This document shows positions 29,985-39,202 of a stretch of DNA of 64,000 nt, piece by piece. Within the stretch, counting starts at the first letter, position 1. Every line of letters starts with the position of its first letter. Source of the DNA: Clostridioides difficile (GTDB taxonomy: Bacteria; Bacillota; Clostridia; Peptostreptococcales; Peptostreptococcaceae); NCBI RefSeq assembly GCF_001299635.1, contig NZ_JRHN01000031.1:248001-312000 (forward strand). Direction: 5' to 3'. A program made the translations under genes and the position numbers. The notes beneath the pieces are model-generated. The model was not told where the DNA came from and did not search any database. It saw nothing but the letters and a program-made list of their open reading frames with translations.

Positions 29985-30226
29985 ATTATAAAAAAATATA
30001 TTTACCAGTATATGGAATTAATATAATAGATAAATATATTAATTATAAAGCATTGATAAAATAAATGTTTATATATGTATTGTTTATATAATTATTTAAA
30101 TTTGTTTGATATAATAAAATGATAAAATAATATATTATGTTTAAATAAATGTTTTTAAGTCATATAATTTTCTTATATATTTAAATATATAAGAAAATTA
30201 GCATTTATTTTATGGAGGAAACTATT
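29985..30226 (+). promoter_or_regulatory. Leader of the sensor kinase gene: -10 box and long palindrome
   Basis: This AT-rich stretch holds TGATATAAT (extended -10, 30107-30115) and a 36-base perfect palindrome at 30165-30200 (18-bp arms, core TTTAAA). The palindrome ends 13 bases before the GGAGG ribosome-binding site of the kinase gene. As RNA it would form a hairpin of about 16 bp; as DNA it could be an operator. Nothing else was recognised. Confidence 0.5.
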
Positions 30227-32050
30227 GTGGGAAAGAAAACATCTAGGTGGAATACATTTTATTTGCCAATAATACTAACTTTGTCAGTGATATTGCTACT
30301 TATTTGTGCTTCAAAAGCGGATAATCATCCAAATTTTAAAAATAATCTTATTCCAGTTTCATTTATTGGAGAATATCAAGTACCTAAGTCTGGAAAATTC
30401 AAACCTTTTATTGATGTAGATTCACTTAAGAATATAAGAAAAGAAACTATTTATTTACGTGGTCATTTTAATAAAGATATTCCAGCAGGACAAACTCTTT
30501 TACTACATATCAGTCATTTGAAGGTTAATATTAGAGTATCTAATAAGGAAGTGTTTTCTACTAATAGTATAAATGCAAATAATACACTGACTAAATCTAC
30601 AGGACATATGTGGACAGGATTTAAATCAAGTGGCATATCATCCAATGACTTAGTAGAAATAACCATACAACGAGTGTACTCTAGTGGTAGAGCGTTACAA
30701 TTAGTATGTTTTTTTGATGAAATGCAGATTGGCTCTAAAGGCGATTTAATTGTTAGTGTGCTTCATGAAAATAAGATTGGTCTTATGTTCACAATGTTAA
30801 CAATATCTTTTGGACTATTTGGTCTAATTGCAAGTATTATTTTATTTTGCTTGAAAAGTGAGCTAACACGTCAGATTTTTTTATTGTCATGGTTTGCTAT
30901 AGCTGGAGGAATTTGGTGTCTAGCAGATTTTAATGTACTTACTTTTATAATTCAATCTCCAACCCTAGTTGGTATTTTAGAGTTACTTACACAATTTTTT
31001 CTTCCTACTTTTGGCACGCTCTATCTAGCTACTTATTTAACTGGGTGGAGGTCGAAAACTATAAATATAGGTGTGTATGGAATAATGACTAGTATATTAC
31101 TTTGTGTTATTCTTCAAATATTGCGAATATATGATTTACATGAATTCCTTATAGTACAAAATATTATGTGTATCTTAATTGTACTACTTGGTATGGGATG
31201 TCTAGTTATAGAAATTATATTATATAGAGCAATTGATGCTAAAATAGCACTGTTTACATACTTGCCAGTAGTGATTGGTGGTATTCTGGAAATAGCAAAT
31301 TACTATACTATATATATTAGAGAATTGTCCTTTTTTTGTGTGGGTTTTTTAACTACTATTGTATTTCAAATTGGACATATTATGCTATCCATAAAAAGAA
31401 AAGAGAAGCTTCAAAAGAAATTGGAAAATGAATTGATGGAAAATCGAATTTCTATAATGCTTAGCCAAATACAACCCCATTTTTTGTATAATGCACTTAA
31501 TACTATTCAGTATTTGTGTAAGCATGATTCTAATATGGCATGTGAAGCAGTAGAAAAATTTTCTTCTTATCTTCGTGGAAATATGGATTCTCTTACACAA
31601 AAAAAATTGATTCCTTTTAATAAAGAATTATCACATCTAAAAAATTATCTGTGTATAGAGTTATTGCGCTTTGGAGAACGTGTAAAAATTAAGTATGAAC
31701 TTCTAACTACTGATTTTTATATTCCTGTTCTTACCATACAACCAATTGTTGAGAATGCAATACGGCATGGAATTACAAAGAAAAAAGAAGGAGGAACAAT
31801 CGTAATATCAACTTCAAGAGATAAAGAAAATATTTATATTGTTATAAAAGATGATGGAGTAGGATTTAAAGAACTTGAAAAAATGAATGATGGAAAAAAT
31901 CATGTTGGGATTAAAAATGTAAAAAGGCGATTAAAGACACAGTGTAAAGGAAGTTTAACCATAGAAAGTTTTATAGGAAAAGGGACAATAGTAACAATAA
32001 TCATACCTATTAGAAAGGAGTCAAATTATGAATATAATTGTTGTAGATGA
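30227..32050 (+). CDS. Membrane sensor histidine kinase, 7TM-DISM/LytS-like type
   Basis: A sensor kinase of about 607 residues. One helix near residues 10-25 is followed by an extracytoplasmic beta-rich region to about 185 (7TMR-DISM-like), then about seven membrane helices (190-385), then a His_kinase module with the phosphoacceptor His in QIQPHFLYNAL (about 420) and a HATPase domain (VENAIRHGITKK, then DDGVGF). ATG 30212 overlaps the GGAGG site, while GTG 30227 is well spaced, so GTG is chosen. The response regulator gene overlaps the end by 23 bases. Arginine codons include many CGN, unlike the housekeeping genes. The ligand is unknown. Confidence 0.85.
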   Translation: MGKKTSRWNTFYLPIILTLSVILLLICASKADNHPNFKNNLIPVSFIGEYQVPKSGKFKPFIDVDSLKNIRKETIYLRGHFNKDIPAGQTLLLHISHLKVNIRVSNKEVFSTNSINANNTLTKSTGHMWTGFKSSGISSNDLVEITIQRVYSSGRALQLVCFFDEMQIGSKGDLIVSVLHENKIGLMFTMLTISFGLFGLIASIILFCLKSELTRQIFLLSWFAIAGGIWCLADFNVLTFIIQSPTLVGILELLTQFFLPTFGTLYLATYLTGWRSKTINIGVYGIMTSILLCVILQILRIYDLHEFLIVQNIMCILIVLLGMGCLVIEIILYRAIDAKIALFTYLPVVIGGILEIANYYTIYIRELSFFCVGFLTTIVFQIGHIMLSIKRKEKLQKKLENELMENRISIMLSQIQPHFLYNALNTIQYLCKHDSNMACEAVEKFSSYLRGNMDSLTQKKLIPFNKELSHLKNYLCIELLRFGERVKIKYELLTTDFYIPVLTIQPIVENAIRHGITKKKEGGTIVISTSRDKENIYIVIKDDGVGFKELEKMNDGKNHVGIKNVKRRLKTQCKGSLTIESFIGKGTIVTIIIPIRKESNYEYNCCR

Positions 32051-32843
32051 TGAGCCAATTGCTCTTAAAAATATGAATGAAAAGTTATTATATATTTCTG
32101 AGATTGAAGAAATTACTCTTTTTGATGAACCTCAGTCTGCATTAAATTATTTAAAAGAACACTCTGTAGATATTGCATTTCTTGATATTGAGATGTATGA
32201 TATGAGCGGATTAGAGTTTGCACTCTTAGCAAAAAATATTTTACCCAACATAAATATAATCTTTGTAACTGGTTACTCAGAATATGCAGTAGATGCTTTT
32301 TCGATACATGCTAGTGGTTATCTTCTTAAGCCTGTGACAGTAGAAAGAATAAAGAAAGAAATCGAAAATTTACGTATACCCATTACTTTGAAGCCGAAAA
32401 ATCGTATCTTTATTCATACATTTGGTAATTTTGAAGTATTTGTAGATAAAAAACCATTAATCTTTTCTAGAGCAAAATCAAAAGAATTACTTGCTTATTT
32501 AGTGGATAGAAAAGGAACAAGTGTAACTATTGCTGAAATAGCAGCAGTACTTTGGGAAGATAGAGAATATAATCGTTCTTTACAAAATCAAACACAAACA
32601 GTAATATCGAATATGATGAAAACTATGAAAGATGCAAATATCGAACATATAATAGTTAAAAAATGGAATAGTATTGCAGTAGATATTACAAAATTTGATT
32701 GTGATTATTATAATATGCTTACATGGGATATGATGGCAGTGAATACATATTCTGGAGAATATATGACAAATTATAGTTGGGCAGAACTGACTACAGGAAT
32801 GTTATATCAAAAAACTTTTAATCAATGTTATTGTGAAAAATAA
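32028..32843 (+). CDS. Response regulator with OmpR/SARP-like DNA-binding domain
   Basis: A 271-residue regulator and the evident partner of the overlapping kinase gene. The receiver domain (1-115) has the acidic pair VDDE, the phosphoacceptor aspartate in AFLDIEM (near 53) and the lysine in LLKPVT (near 104). The output region (about 125-225) begins IHTFGNFEVFVDKKPL and contains SKELLAYLVDRKG, the pattern of a Trans_reg_C winged helix as in SARP activators. A tandem 11-bp repeat before the next gene is a candidate target. Transfer from another Firmicute is suggested by codon use. Confidence 0.85.
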   Translation: MNIIVVDDEPIALKNMNEKLLYISEIEEITLFDEPQSALNYLKEHSVDIAFLDIEMYDMSGLEFALLAKNILPNINIIFVTGYSEYAVDAFSIHASGYLLKPVTVERIKKEIENLRIPITLKPKNRIFIHTFGNFEVFVDKKPLIFSRAKSKELLAYLVDRKGTSVTIAEIAAVLWEDREYNRSLQNQTQTVISNMMKTMKDANIEHIIVKKWNSIAVDITKFDCDYYNMLTWDMMAVNTYSGEYMTNYSWAELTTGMLYQKTFNQCYCEK

Positions 32844-33156
32844 ATAATATATTCTAAAAAAATATAAATTTTTTTAGACTTTTAATTTTGATGATGTGCT
32901 TTAGATGTGCTTTGTCTATTATATTAATATATATTAATAATAAAACTAATATAATTCATTTATATTAGTAGAATGATTTTAGTATTTTAACAAATAATTT
33001 TGTATGATATATTTGTATATTTCTGTTGTTTTATAAAAAGTAATAGATTAATATAAAAAATTTAAAGTTTTAAAAAGTTTAATACTTGAAATAATTATAT
33101 TTAAAGAAGGTGAAAATACAATGAAGCCAAAGTGAGGGTTAAAGAGGGGACAGATT
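32844..33156 (+). promoter_or_regulatory. Regulatory gap before the GGDEF gene
   Basis: The 313 bases contain an AT-only hairpin at 32853-32878 (TCTAAAAAA/TTTTTTAGA), a tandem direct repeat at 32893-32914 (GATGTGCTTTA then GATGTGCTTTG, 11-bp period), a TATTAT -10 box at 32917-32922 directly after it, and a five-codon open frame (ATG at 33121, stop at 33133-33135) with its own AAGGTG site. No c-di-GMP riboswitch motif was recognised. Confidence 0.55.
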
Positions 33157-35496
33157 ATGAAAAAAAATACACTTTTACATACAAATATTGTTGTTTGTAT
33201 TATTATTACTCTTGGTTTTGTAGCTACTTCTGTAATTGGATATCAATCTAATACTAATATTTTTAAAAATGATATTGAGCATGTATCTACATTAGCTGCT
33301 GAAGGTATTTATTATCAGATAGATAAAATCCTTTCAGAGCCTATAAATGTGTCTCTTACCATGGCAAATGATAGTTTATTAAAAAACTTTTTAAATGGAG
33401 AGAAAGAACATTTAAATGATGAAGAGTTTATTCATAAACTACAAGATTACTTGAATGCATACAGGAATAAGTACTCATATGATTCTGTTTTTCTAGTATC
33501 GACCAAAACGAATAATTATTATCATTTTAATGGTCTTGATAGAAATCTTAGTGATAAGAATTCTGAGAATCAATGGTATTATGATTTCCTAAAGAATAAT
33601 GAGGAATATTCATTAAATGTTGATAATGATGAAGCAAGTAATAATAGTATTACAGTGTTTGTAAACTGTAAGATAAAAGATAATGATGGTTCAACTATGG
33701 GAATTATAGGAGTTGGATTAAAGGTTAATTCATTACAAAAGTTGCTTAAAGAATATGATGATAAATTTGATGTCGTAGCACGTTTAATTGATGATAAAGG
33801 ATTTGTACAATTAACATCCGACAAAACTGGTTATGAGCATATAAATTTTTTTGAAAATTCTAGTAGTGACTTATCTGATTCAAAAGAGTTAATATTAAAT
33901 AATAAAAAAGAACAAAAAAGTTTTTGGAATTCATCTGAAAAATCGAAAAGTTATGTTGTATGTCAATATATATCTAGTTTAAAATGGCATCTTGTTTTAG
34001 AAAATGATTTGACTATAATGAGTAAGCAATTTCAAACACAATTTCTAAAAGGAATTGCAATTATAATTTTGATTATAATATTTGTACTTTTTACAATTAC
34101 ACGTGTGCTTAAGAAGTATAAGAACCAAATAATGAAGCTTAGTGTATCCCAAAAATTAGAATATCAAAAGTTGCTGAGTCAATCTACTGAAGAACTTTAT
34201 GAAAATATTTTTGAGATTGATGTCACTAATAATAGAGCTGGTTGTGAAGATTTAAATAGATATTTTCATGATTTTGGGTTAGATATTAATACACCATATG
34301 ATGAAGCACTACATACAATTGCTAAAGAACAAATAAAAGAAGAGTATGCACAGGGGTATTTAGATACATTCTTACCAGAAAATGTTCTTAAGTGTTATAA
34401 TAGTGGAATTAATAATATTAGCTATGATTTTTTAATTAAGACAGACGAGGAAAATTATCACTGGATTAGAATTAATGCACGAATTTTCTTTTGGACATCA
34501 GATGAATCTGTTCGTATGATATCTTATCGTAAAAATATAGATGAAGAGAAAAATAGAGAATTGTTACTCCTTGAACGTTCTCAACGTGATTCTCTTACTG
34601 GTCTTTACAATAAGGGGGTAACAGAGGAATTTATTAGTTCATTTTTAGAAAATAAAAATAATCAAGATTCAGAACATGTTTTTCTAATATTTGATATTGA
34701 TGATTTTAAAAATGTAAATGATAAGTATGGTCATGCATTTGGAGATTTTATTATAAGTGAGTTTGCATTGGAGTTGAAATCTCAATTTCGTGAGGATGAT
34801 ATTGTAGGGCGTATTGGTGGAGATGAGTTTGTGGTATTAATAAAAAACTTTAACACCAATAACTATGTACTTGTAGATAAATTAGAGCGTTTTTGTTCTA
34901 AAATTAACCAAAAAAGATTTGCTGGACATATGGAGTTTTCTATTACATGTAGTATTGGGGTAGCGATGTATCCTGAACATGGTTATGTATATTCTGAGTT
35001 ATATGAAAAAGCAGACCAAGCACTTTATTATGCAAAAAGTCATGGAAAAAATTCTTATCATGTATTTTCAGATGATTCTGCTGATAGCATGTCATTTCAC
35101 ATAGACCCTAGAGATATAAAGGTATTATTAGAAATGGCTACTGATGGTGTTGTCAAATTTGCTTGCATGGAGAATTTGAAATTACTTTATTTTAATCAAA
35201 AAATGCTTGAATTCACTGGATATTCTGCACAATCTGTTTCATCTGAAGATTTTGATGTTCTTTCACCAGTATTACAAGATGACTTGCAAATAGTAACTGA
35301 TACATTGGAAAAAGCAATTTCTAAAAGAGAAACTTTTGAAGTAGTTTTCCGCTTCTGCCATACAGATGGTCATGTTTTTCCTGTAAGAATGCAAGGTAAG
35401 TTTGTAAACGAATTATATCAAAATCGTTATCCTGTTTTTTATGCGATTTATACAGATATATCAAACCTTAATCTTATATCAGAAGATAAAAATTAA
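33157..35496 (+). CDS. Membrane diguanylate cyclase with sensor and PAS domains
   Basis: A 779-residue protein predicted to make cyclic di-GMP. A membrane helix (about 8-28) and a second (about 293-315) flank an extracellular Cache-like sensor. A PAS-like region follows, then the GGDEF domain with an intact active site RIGGDEFVVL (near 553) and an RxxD inhibitory site (REDD) five residues before it. A C-terminal PAS-like domain (about 645-770) is unusual, since GGDEF is normally last. No EAL or HD-GYP domain is present. It follows the two-component pair and shares its CGN-rich codon use. Confidence 0.85.
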   Translation: MKKNTLLHTNIVVCIIITLGFVATSVIGYQSNTNIFKNDIEHVSTLAAEGIYYQIDKILSEPINVSLTMANDSLLKNFLNGEKEHLNDEEFIHKLQDYLNAYRNKYSYDSVFLVSTKTNNYYHFNGLDRNLSDKNSENQWYYDFLKNNEEYSLNVDNDEASNNSITVFVNCKIKDNDGSTMGIIGVGLKVNSLQKLLKEYDDKFDVVARLIDDKGFVQLTSDKTGYEHINFFENSSSDLSDSKELILNNKKEQKSFWNSSEKSKSYVVCQYISSLKWHLVLENDLTIMSKQFQTQFLKGIAIIILIIIFVLFTITRVLKKYKNQIMKLSVSQKLEYQKLLSQSTEELYENIFEIDVTNNRAGCEDLNRYFHDFGLDINTPYDEALHTIAKEQIKEEYAQGYLDTFLPENVLKCYNSGINNISYDFLIKTDEENYHWIRINARIFFWTSDESVRMISYRKNIDEEKNRELLLLERSQRDSLTGLYNKGVTEEFISSFLENKNNQDSEHVFLIFDIDDFKNVNDKYGHAFGDFIISEFALELKSQFREDDIVGRIGGDEFVVLIKNFNTNNYVLVDKLERFCSKINQKRFAGHMEFSITCSIGVAMYPEHGYVYSELYEKADQALYYAKSHGKNSYHVFSDDSADSMSFHIDPRDIKVLLEMATDGVVKFACMENLKLLYFNQKMLEFTGYSAQSVSSEDFDVLSPVLQDDLQIVTDTLEKAISKRETFEVVFRFCHTDGHVFPVRMQGKFVNELYQNRYPVFYAIYTDISNLNLISEDKN

Positions 35497-35554
35497 ACAT
35501 TATAGTAAAATAAAAAAATTAATATAATAGTATCAACATGTAAAGATTATAAAT

Positions 35555-35596
35555 AAAACCTGCTAATAAAAATAGATAGTTTTTTGGCAGGTTTTT
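35555..35596 (+). terminator. Intrinsic terminator after the GGDEF gene
   Basis: AAAACCTGC (35555-35563) pairs with GCAGGTTTT (35587-35595) across a long AT-rich loop, ending in T. Confidence 0.7.
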
Positions 35597-35870
35597 AAAT
35601 TTTTTAATAATAAATTTTTATGTTTTTAGACGATAAAGTTTGGCATTTTAAAGACATTACTTATCATTTTAAAAATTAATTATGAAATTTATTATTTGCA
35701 TAAAACATTTTATAAGAATAAGTATCTATACTTATTGCAACTTTTCTTCAAAAGTTTTGTATTTATTTGTATTTATTTTGAATTTATTTACTAAATTTGC
35801 CTATAAAAAGTATATATAAAAATATAGTTCAAAATGGTATAATTAAGTATAACAGAAGGAGGTAATGTAA
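35597..35870 (+). promoter_or_regulatory. AT-rich gap before the helicase gene, with promoter
   Basis: It holds a 9-bp perfect dyad AATAAGTAT/ATACTTATT (35717-35736), a tandem 10-bp repeat TTTGTATTTA (35756-35775) and an extended -10 TGGTATAAT at 35835-35843, 28 bases before the helicase start. No gene is visible. Confidence 0.5.
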
Positions 35871-37652
35871 GTGAGCCAATACATAAATATAAACTCTCAG
35901 TTAGACGCCCTAAAATTGAAAGAATTCGAGAAATTATTTTACGGAGATATCAATGAGGACGTTAAAGTAGTGCCAAAAGTTACTCCTTTTAAAGGAATAA
36001 ATACTGATTTGTTGTATGTTAAAGATGGAAAAATTTTATTTATAAAATTTATGGATACAACAGAAGATATATTTTTTATTTTGGAAGAAGAGTTACTTGA
36101 AGTTATGAATGAGGAATATGAGCTTTTGAAACTAAAAATGGGACAAAAGAATAGAAATATAAGCTATAATTACGTTTACATTATGCCATATGTTGAAGTA
36201 GAAGAAGCATATGAGTTTGGAGAATTTGTTAATAATAATATAATAGATAAAAATAAGCTTCAAGATATAATGAATAAAGGTTCACTAGATGAATTTCTTA
36301 GTGAAAAAAATGATGAAATAAATTTAAATTTATTTTTATTAGATATATGCTCAGAGTACTATATAATAAATGATAAACTTCATTTAAATGAAAAATTTAA
36401 AAAGATTTCTTTCTATAATGATGACTATAAGTATACAGCAACTATGATGGAAGAAGTTCAAATTAAAGATGCTGTTTCTATTAAATATGGAAATACACTT
36501 ATTGAAGGTGGTTCTGGTATAGGAAAGACAGCAATTATGCTTTCAAGAGCTATAAAGCTAGCAAAAGTATATCCACATCATAAATTAATCATATTTACAC
36601 ATACAAAGCAATTATGCAATGAGCTTCGAGAGAGGATAGAGCTATTGTATAAAGATAATAATAATTTAGAAGTCCATACATTTAGTTCTTTTATATTTAA
36701 ACTCGCTAAAAAATACAACTTAATTGTAGACTACAATATGTTAAAAAATGATTATGAAAAAACTTTTAATAATCTAGTAAAACAAGCACAGAACATTATA
36801 AAAAATAAAAATATGTTTAAAGCTATTTTCGTAGATGAAGCAGAAAGTTTTTTAGATTATGAGATAGATTTTATAAGAGAGTTTTTATATAAAACCAAAT
36901 TTATATTTAATGTGTGTTCTTGTAATTCTTTGAATATCTCTAATAGATTAAATATATTTAAAACGTTATATAGCAATATAGAGTTTGATGATAAGCTTAT
37001 CTTAAGCAGAAATTATAGACAAGCTAAAGAAATTGTAGATTTTTCAAATAAATTTTCAAATAATTCTAACTCATATATTAATGAATTAAGACCAAATACA
37101 AAGTTTAATACTTTTTTTAATACTGAAGCACTTAGAAGTGGTAATAAATCTGTTGATATAATAAAGGTAAGTGACCTTGATGACCAGATAAGTTCTGTAA
37201 TATGGGAAATTGAGTACCTGATAGGTAAAAAGGGGCTTGATTATTCTGAAGTTGCTATTGTATATCCTTACAATAAGAAAAAGTTAAAAAGTGGAAAAAC
37301 TATTTATTTTCAATACATGCTAAAAAAAGCTTTAGAAGAAGCAAAAATTCCTTATATATGTGCAGAAGACAATCTGACAAATATAAGTAAGAAGGTAGGA
37401 ACTACAATAGCAAATATATATTCTATAAAGAATTTGGAATACAAAGCAGTTATAATATGTGAGCTAGAAATGTTATACAATCAAACTATAAATGATACAG
37501 AGCAAGATTACCAAGTAAATGACTTTGTGGGAGATTTAAATAAGGTTTATTTGGCTATAAGTAGAGCAACTGATTATTTAAGTATAGTAACAACTTTTAA
37601 TGAAGATGCAAGTGATATAATAAGAATTATCACAGAATCAAAAGAGAACTAG
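35871..37652 (+). CDS. UvrD/Rep-like SF1 helicase with an unusual N-terminal domain
   Basis: A compact 593-residue superfamily 1 helicase. Walker A is GGSGIGKTA (near 213), the DExx motif is FVDEAES (near 322), the Q/R region SRNYRQAKEIVDFSNKF follows, and motif VI is KVYLAISRATDYLSI near the C-terminus. The first 190 residues are not a standard helicase part. A segment near residues 42-60 (NTDLLYVKDGKILFIKFM) resembles the NERD nuclease-like fold but lacks its Glu and Lys. It starts at GTG 35871 after AAGGAGG; a nearer ATG is followed at once by a stop codon. Monocistronic; role in repair or RNA/DNA handling unknown. Confidence 0.78.
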   Translation: MSQYININSQLDALKLKEFEKLFYGDINEDVKVVPKVTPFKGINTDLLYVKDGKILFIKFMDTTEDIFFILEEELLEVMNEEYELLKLKMGQKNRNISYNYVYIMPYVEVEEAYEFGEFVNNNIIDKNKLQDIMNKGSLDEFLSEKNDEINLNLFLLDICSEYYIINDKLHLNEKFKKISFYNDDYKYTATMMEEVQIKDAVSIKYGNTLIEGGSGIGKTAIMLSRAIKLAKVYPHHKLIIFTHTKQLCNELRERIELLYKDNNNLEVHTFSSFIFKLAKKYNLIVDYNMLKNDYEKTFNNLVKQAQNIIKNKNMFKAIFVDEAESFLDYEIDFIREFLYKTKFIFNVCSCNSLNISNRLNIFKTLYSNIEFDDKLILSRNYRQAKEIVDFSNKFSNNSNSYINELRPNTKFNTFFNTEALRSGNKSVDIIKVSDLDDQISSVIWEIEYLIGKKGLDYSEVAIVYPYNKKKLKSGKTIYFQYMLKKALEEAKIPYICAEDNLTNISKKVGTTIANIYSIKNLEYKAVIICELEMLYNQTINDTEQDYQVNDFVGDLNKVYLAISRATDYLSIVTTFNEDASDIIRIITESKEN

Positions 37653-37674
37653 AAAAAACTTCTATAAGTAAATT

Positions 37675-37725
37675 AAAAGAGACTGAGATGTGTAAAATAA
37701 ATTTTACCAATTCAGTCTCTTATTT
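37675..37725. terminator. Bidirectional terminator between helicase and lepB
   Basis: AAGAGACTGA pairs with TCAGTCTCTT, extended inward by TGTAAAAT/ATTTTACC, with A and T runs on both sides. It serves both converging genes. Confidence 0.85.
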
Positions 37726-37727
37726 TC

Positions 37728-38258
37728 TTAATCCACTTTTCCAATATTATTAAGAGGTAAAAGTCTTACCATAACCTTACCAAGAATTTCATCCTCATCA
37801 ACCATACCTACATCAGGAAATCTACTATCATTACTGTTTTCTCTATTATCTCCCATCGTAAATAGTTTACCTTTTGGAACAACTGTATCTATATCTCCAG
37901 AAGTGTAATTATTGTGTATATATGGTTCATTTAATAACTTTCCATTTACATATACTTTGGAATCTGATATTTTTATACTGTCACCTTCAGTAGCTATAAC
38001 TCTTTTTATTAAGTCTTTTTTCTTTCCTGTATCGCCATCAACTAAATTGGTTTTAAAAACGACAATATCGCCTTTCTCAGGTTTACCAATTCTGTATGAT
38101 ATTCTATTTAAAATTAGATAGTCTTTATCGTCTAAAGTAGGATACATCGATTCTCCACTGACAATAGAAGGTCTTATAAATTGTAGGATTACAAATGCAA
38201 GTACAATAGCCATAGCTATTGACTTAGCCCAATCAAATATTTCTTTTTTAACACTCAT
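37728..38258 (-). CDS. lepB: Type I signal peptidase
   Basis: It removes signal peptides from exported proteins at the outer face of the membrane. The protein is about 176 residues with one N-terminal membrane helix (about 12-30), the nucleophile serine in SGESMYPTL (near 37), the general-base lysine in LIKRVIATEGD (near 83) and the box E motif GDNRENSNDSR (near 137). The frame opens at 38276, but AAGGAG on the minus strand fits the ATG at 38258. It lies 39 bases after uppP with no terminator, so the two are probably co-transcribed from the uppP promoter. Confidence 0.93.
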   Translation of the reverse strand: MSVKKEIFDWAKSIAMAIVLAFVILQFIRPSIVSGESMYPTLDDKDYLILNRISYRIGKPEKGDIVVFKTNLVDGDTGKKKDLIKRVIATEGDSIKISDSKVYVNGKLLNEPYIHNNYTSGDIDTVVPKGKLFTMGDNRENSNDSRFPDVGMVDEDEILGKVMVRLLPLNNIGKVD

Positions 38259-38297
38259 AATTTTTCTCCTTATCATTTGTTATTAAATTAGAATACA

Positions 38298-39122
38298 TTA
38301 GAATAGAAAGAAATAAGCAAGAACAATTATACCCAAGACTATTCTATAATAACCAAAGACTTTGAAGTCATGTTTTTTGATATAGTCCATAAAGAATTTA
38401 ATAACTACAATTGAAACAATAAATGCTACTATAGAACCAACACCTAAAATAAGCCATTCAAATCCACTAAATCCAAATCCAGCTTTTAGAAGCTTTAATG
38501 CACTAGCTCCAAGCATTGTAGGGATAGCCAAGAAGAATGAAAATTCTGCAGCTACATATCTAGAAGCACCAAGTAACACTGCACCTATTATAGTTGAACC
38601 AGACCTAGATGTACCTGGTATAAGAGCTAAACATTGGAATAATCCTATACAAAGAGCTAACTTATATGTAACTTGAGAAAAATCCTTATACTTAGGTCTT
38701 TTATTTCTCTTTTCAAGTCCTATCATTATTATACCATATACAATAAGAGCAATAGCAACTACTGTTGAATTGAAGAATAATCTATCTATATCATCTTCAA
38801 AAAGTATTCCAATAACTCCAGATGGTATAACTGCAATTATAACTTTAAGCCATAAGCGAACTGTTTCTTTTTTTTGTTTAATATTCTTTGAGCTATCAAA
38901 AGGATTTAACTTTTTAAAGAATATAACAAGTACTGCTAATATTGAACCAAATTGAATTACAACCAAAAATGTACTTATAAATGTATCTGAAAAATTCAAT
39001 TTTATAAACTCATCAACTAATATCATATGCCCTGTACTACTTACTGGTAGCCATTCTGTGATTCCTTGAACTATTCCTAAAATGACTGCCTTAAAAACTT
39101 CAAGCAAACTAAATGTTTCCAA
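38298..39122 (-). CDS. uppP: Undecaprenyl-diphosphate phosphatase UppP (BacA)
   Basis: A membrane enzyme that recycles the lipid carrier of cell-wall synthesis and gives bacitracin tolerance when raised. The family motifs are EWLPVSSTGHM (near 20) and PGTSRSGSTI (near 175), with about eight helices. The frame opens at 39143, but the minus-strand GGAGG lies nine bases before an in-frame TTG at 39122, giving 274 residues with the usual N-terminus. Its promoter carries the same operator as the padR operon (see 39203-39231). lepB follows in the same direction. Confidence 0.93.
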   Translation of the reverse strand: METFSLLEVFKAVILGIVQGITEWLPVSSTGHMILVDEFIKLNFSDTFISTFLVVIQFGSILAVLVIFFKKLNPFDSSKNIKQKKETVRLWLKVIIAVIPSGVIGILFEDDIDRLFFNSTVVAIALIVYGIIMIGLEKRNKRPKYKDFSQVTYKLALCIGLFQCLALIPGTSRSGSTIIGAVLLGASRYVAAEFSFFLAIPTMLGASALKLLKAGFGFSGFEWLILGVGSIVAFIVSIVVIKFFMDYIKKHDFKVFGYYRIVLGIIVLAYFFLF

Positions 39123-39202
39123 ACCAAAATACCTCCAATACAAATTTATAGTAGCATATTTTATTCATATATTAACAAAAAAATGCCACCTTTTACTAAC
39201 TT

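Noticed and set aside
32844-33156. c-di-GMP riboswitch before the GGDEF gene
   Set aside because: The conserved aptamer motifs are absent; only the tandem repeat and a -10 box are present.
35756-35775. CRISPR-like or functional repeat before the helicase gene
   Set aside because: Only two 10-bp AT-rich units in tandem with no spacers; probably slippage-type low-complexity DNA.
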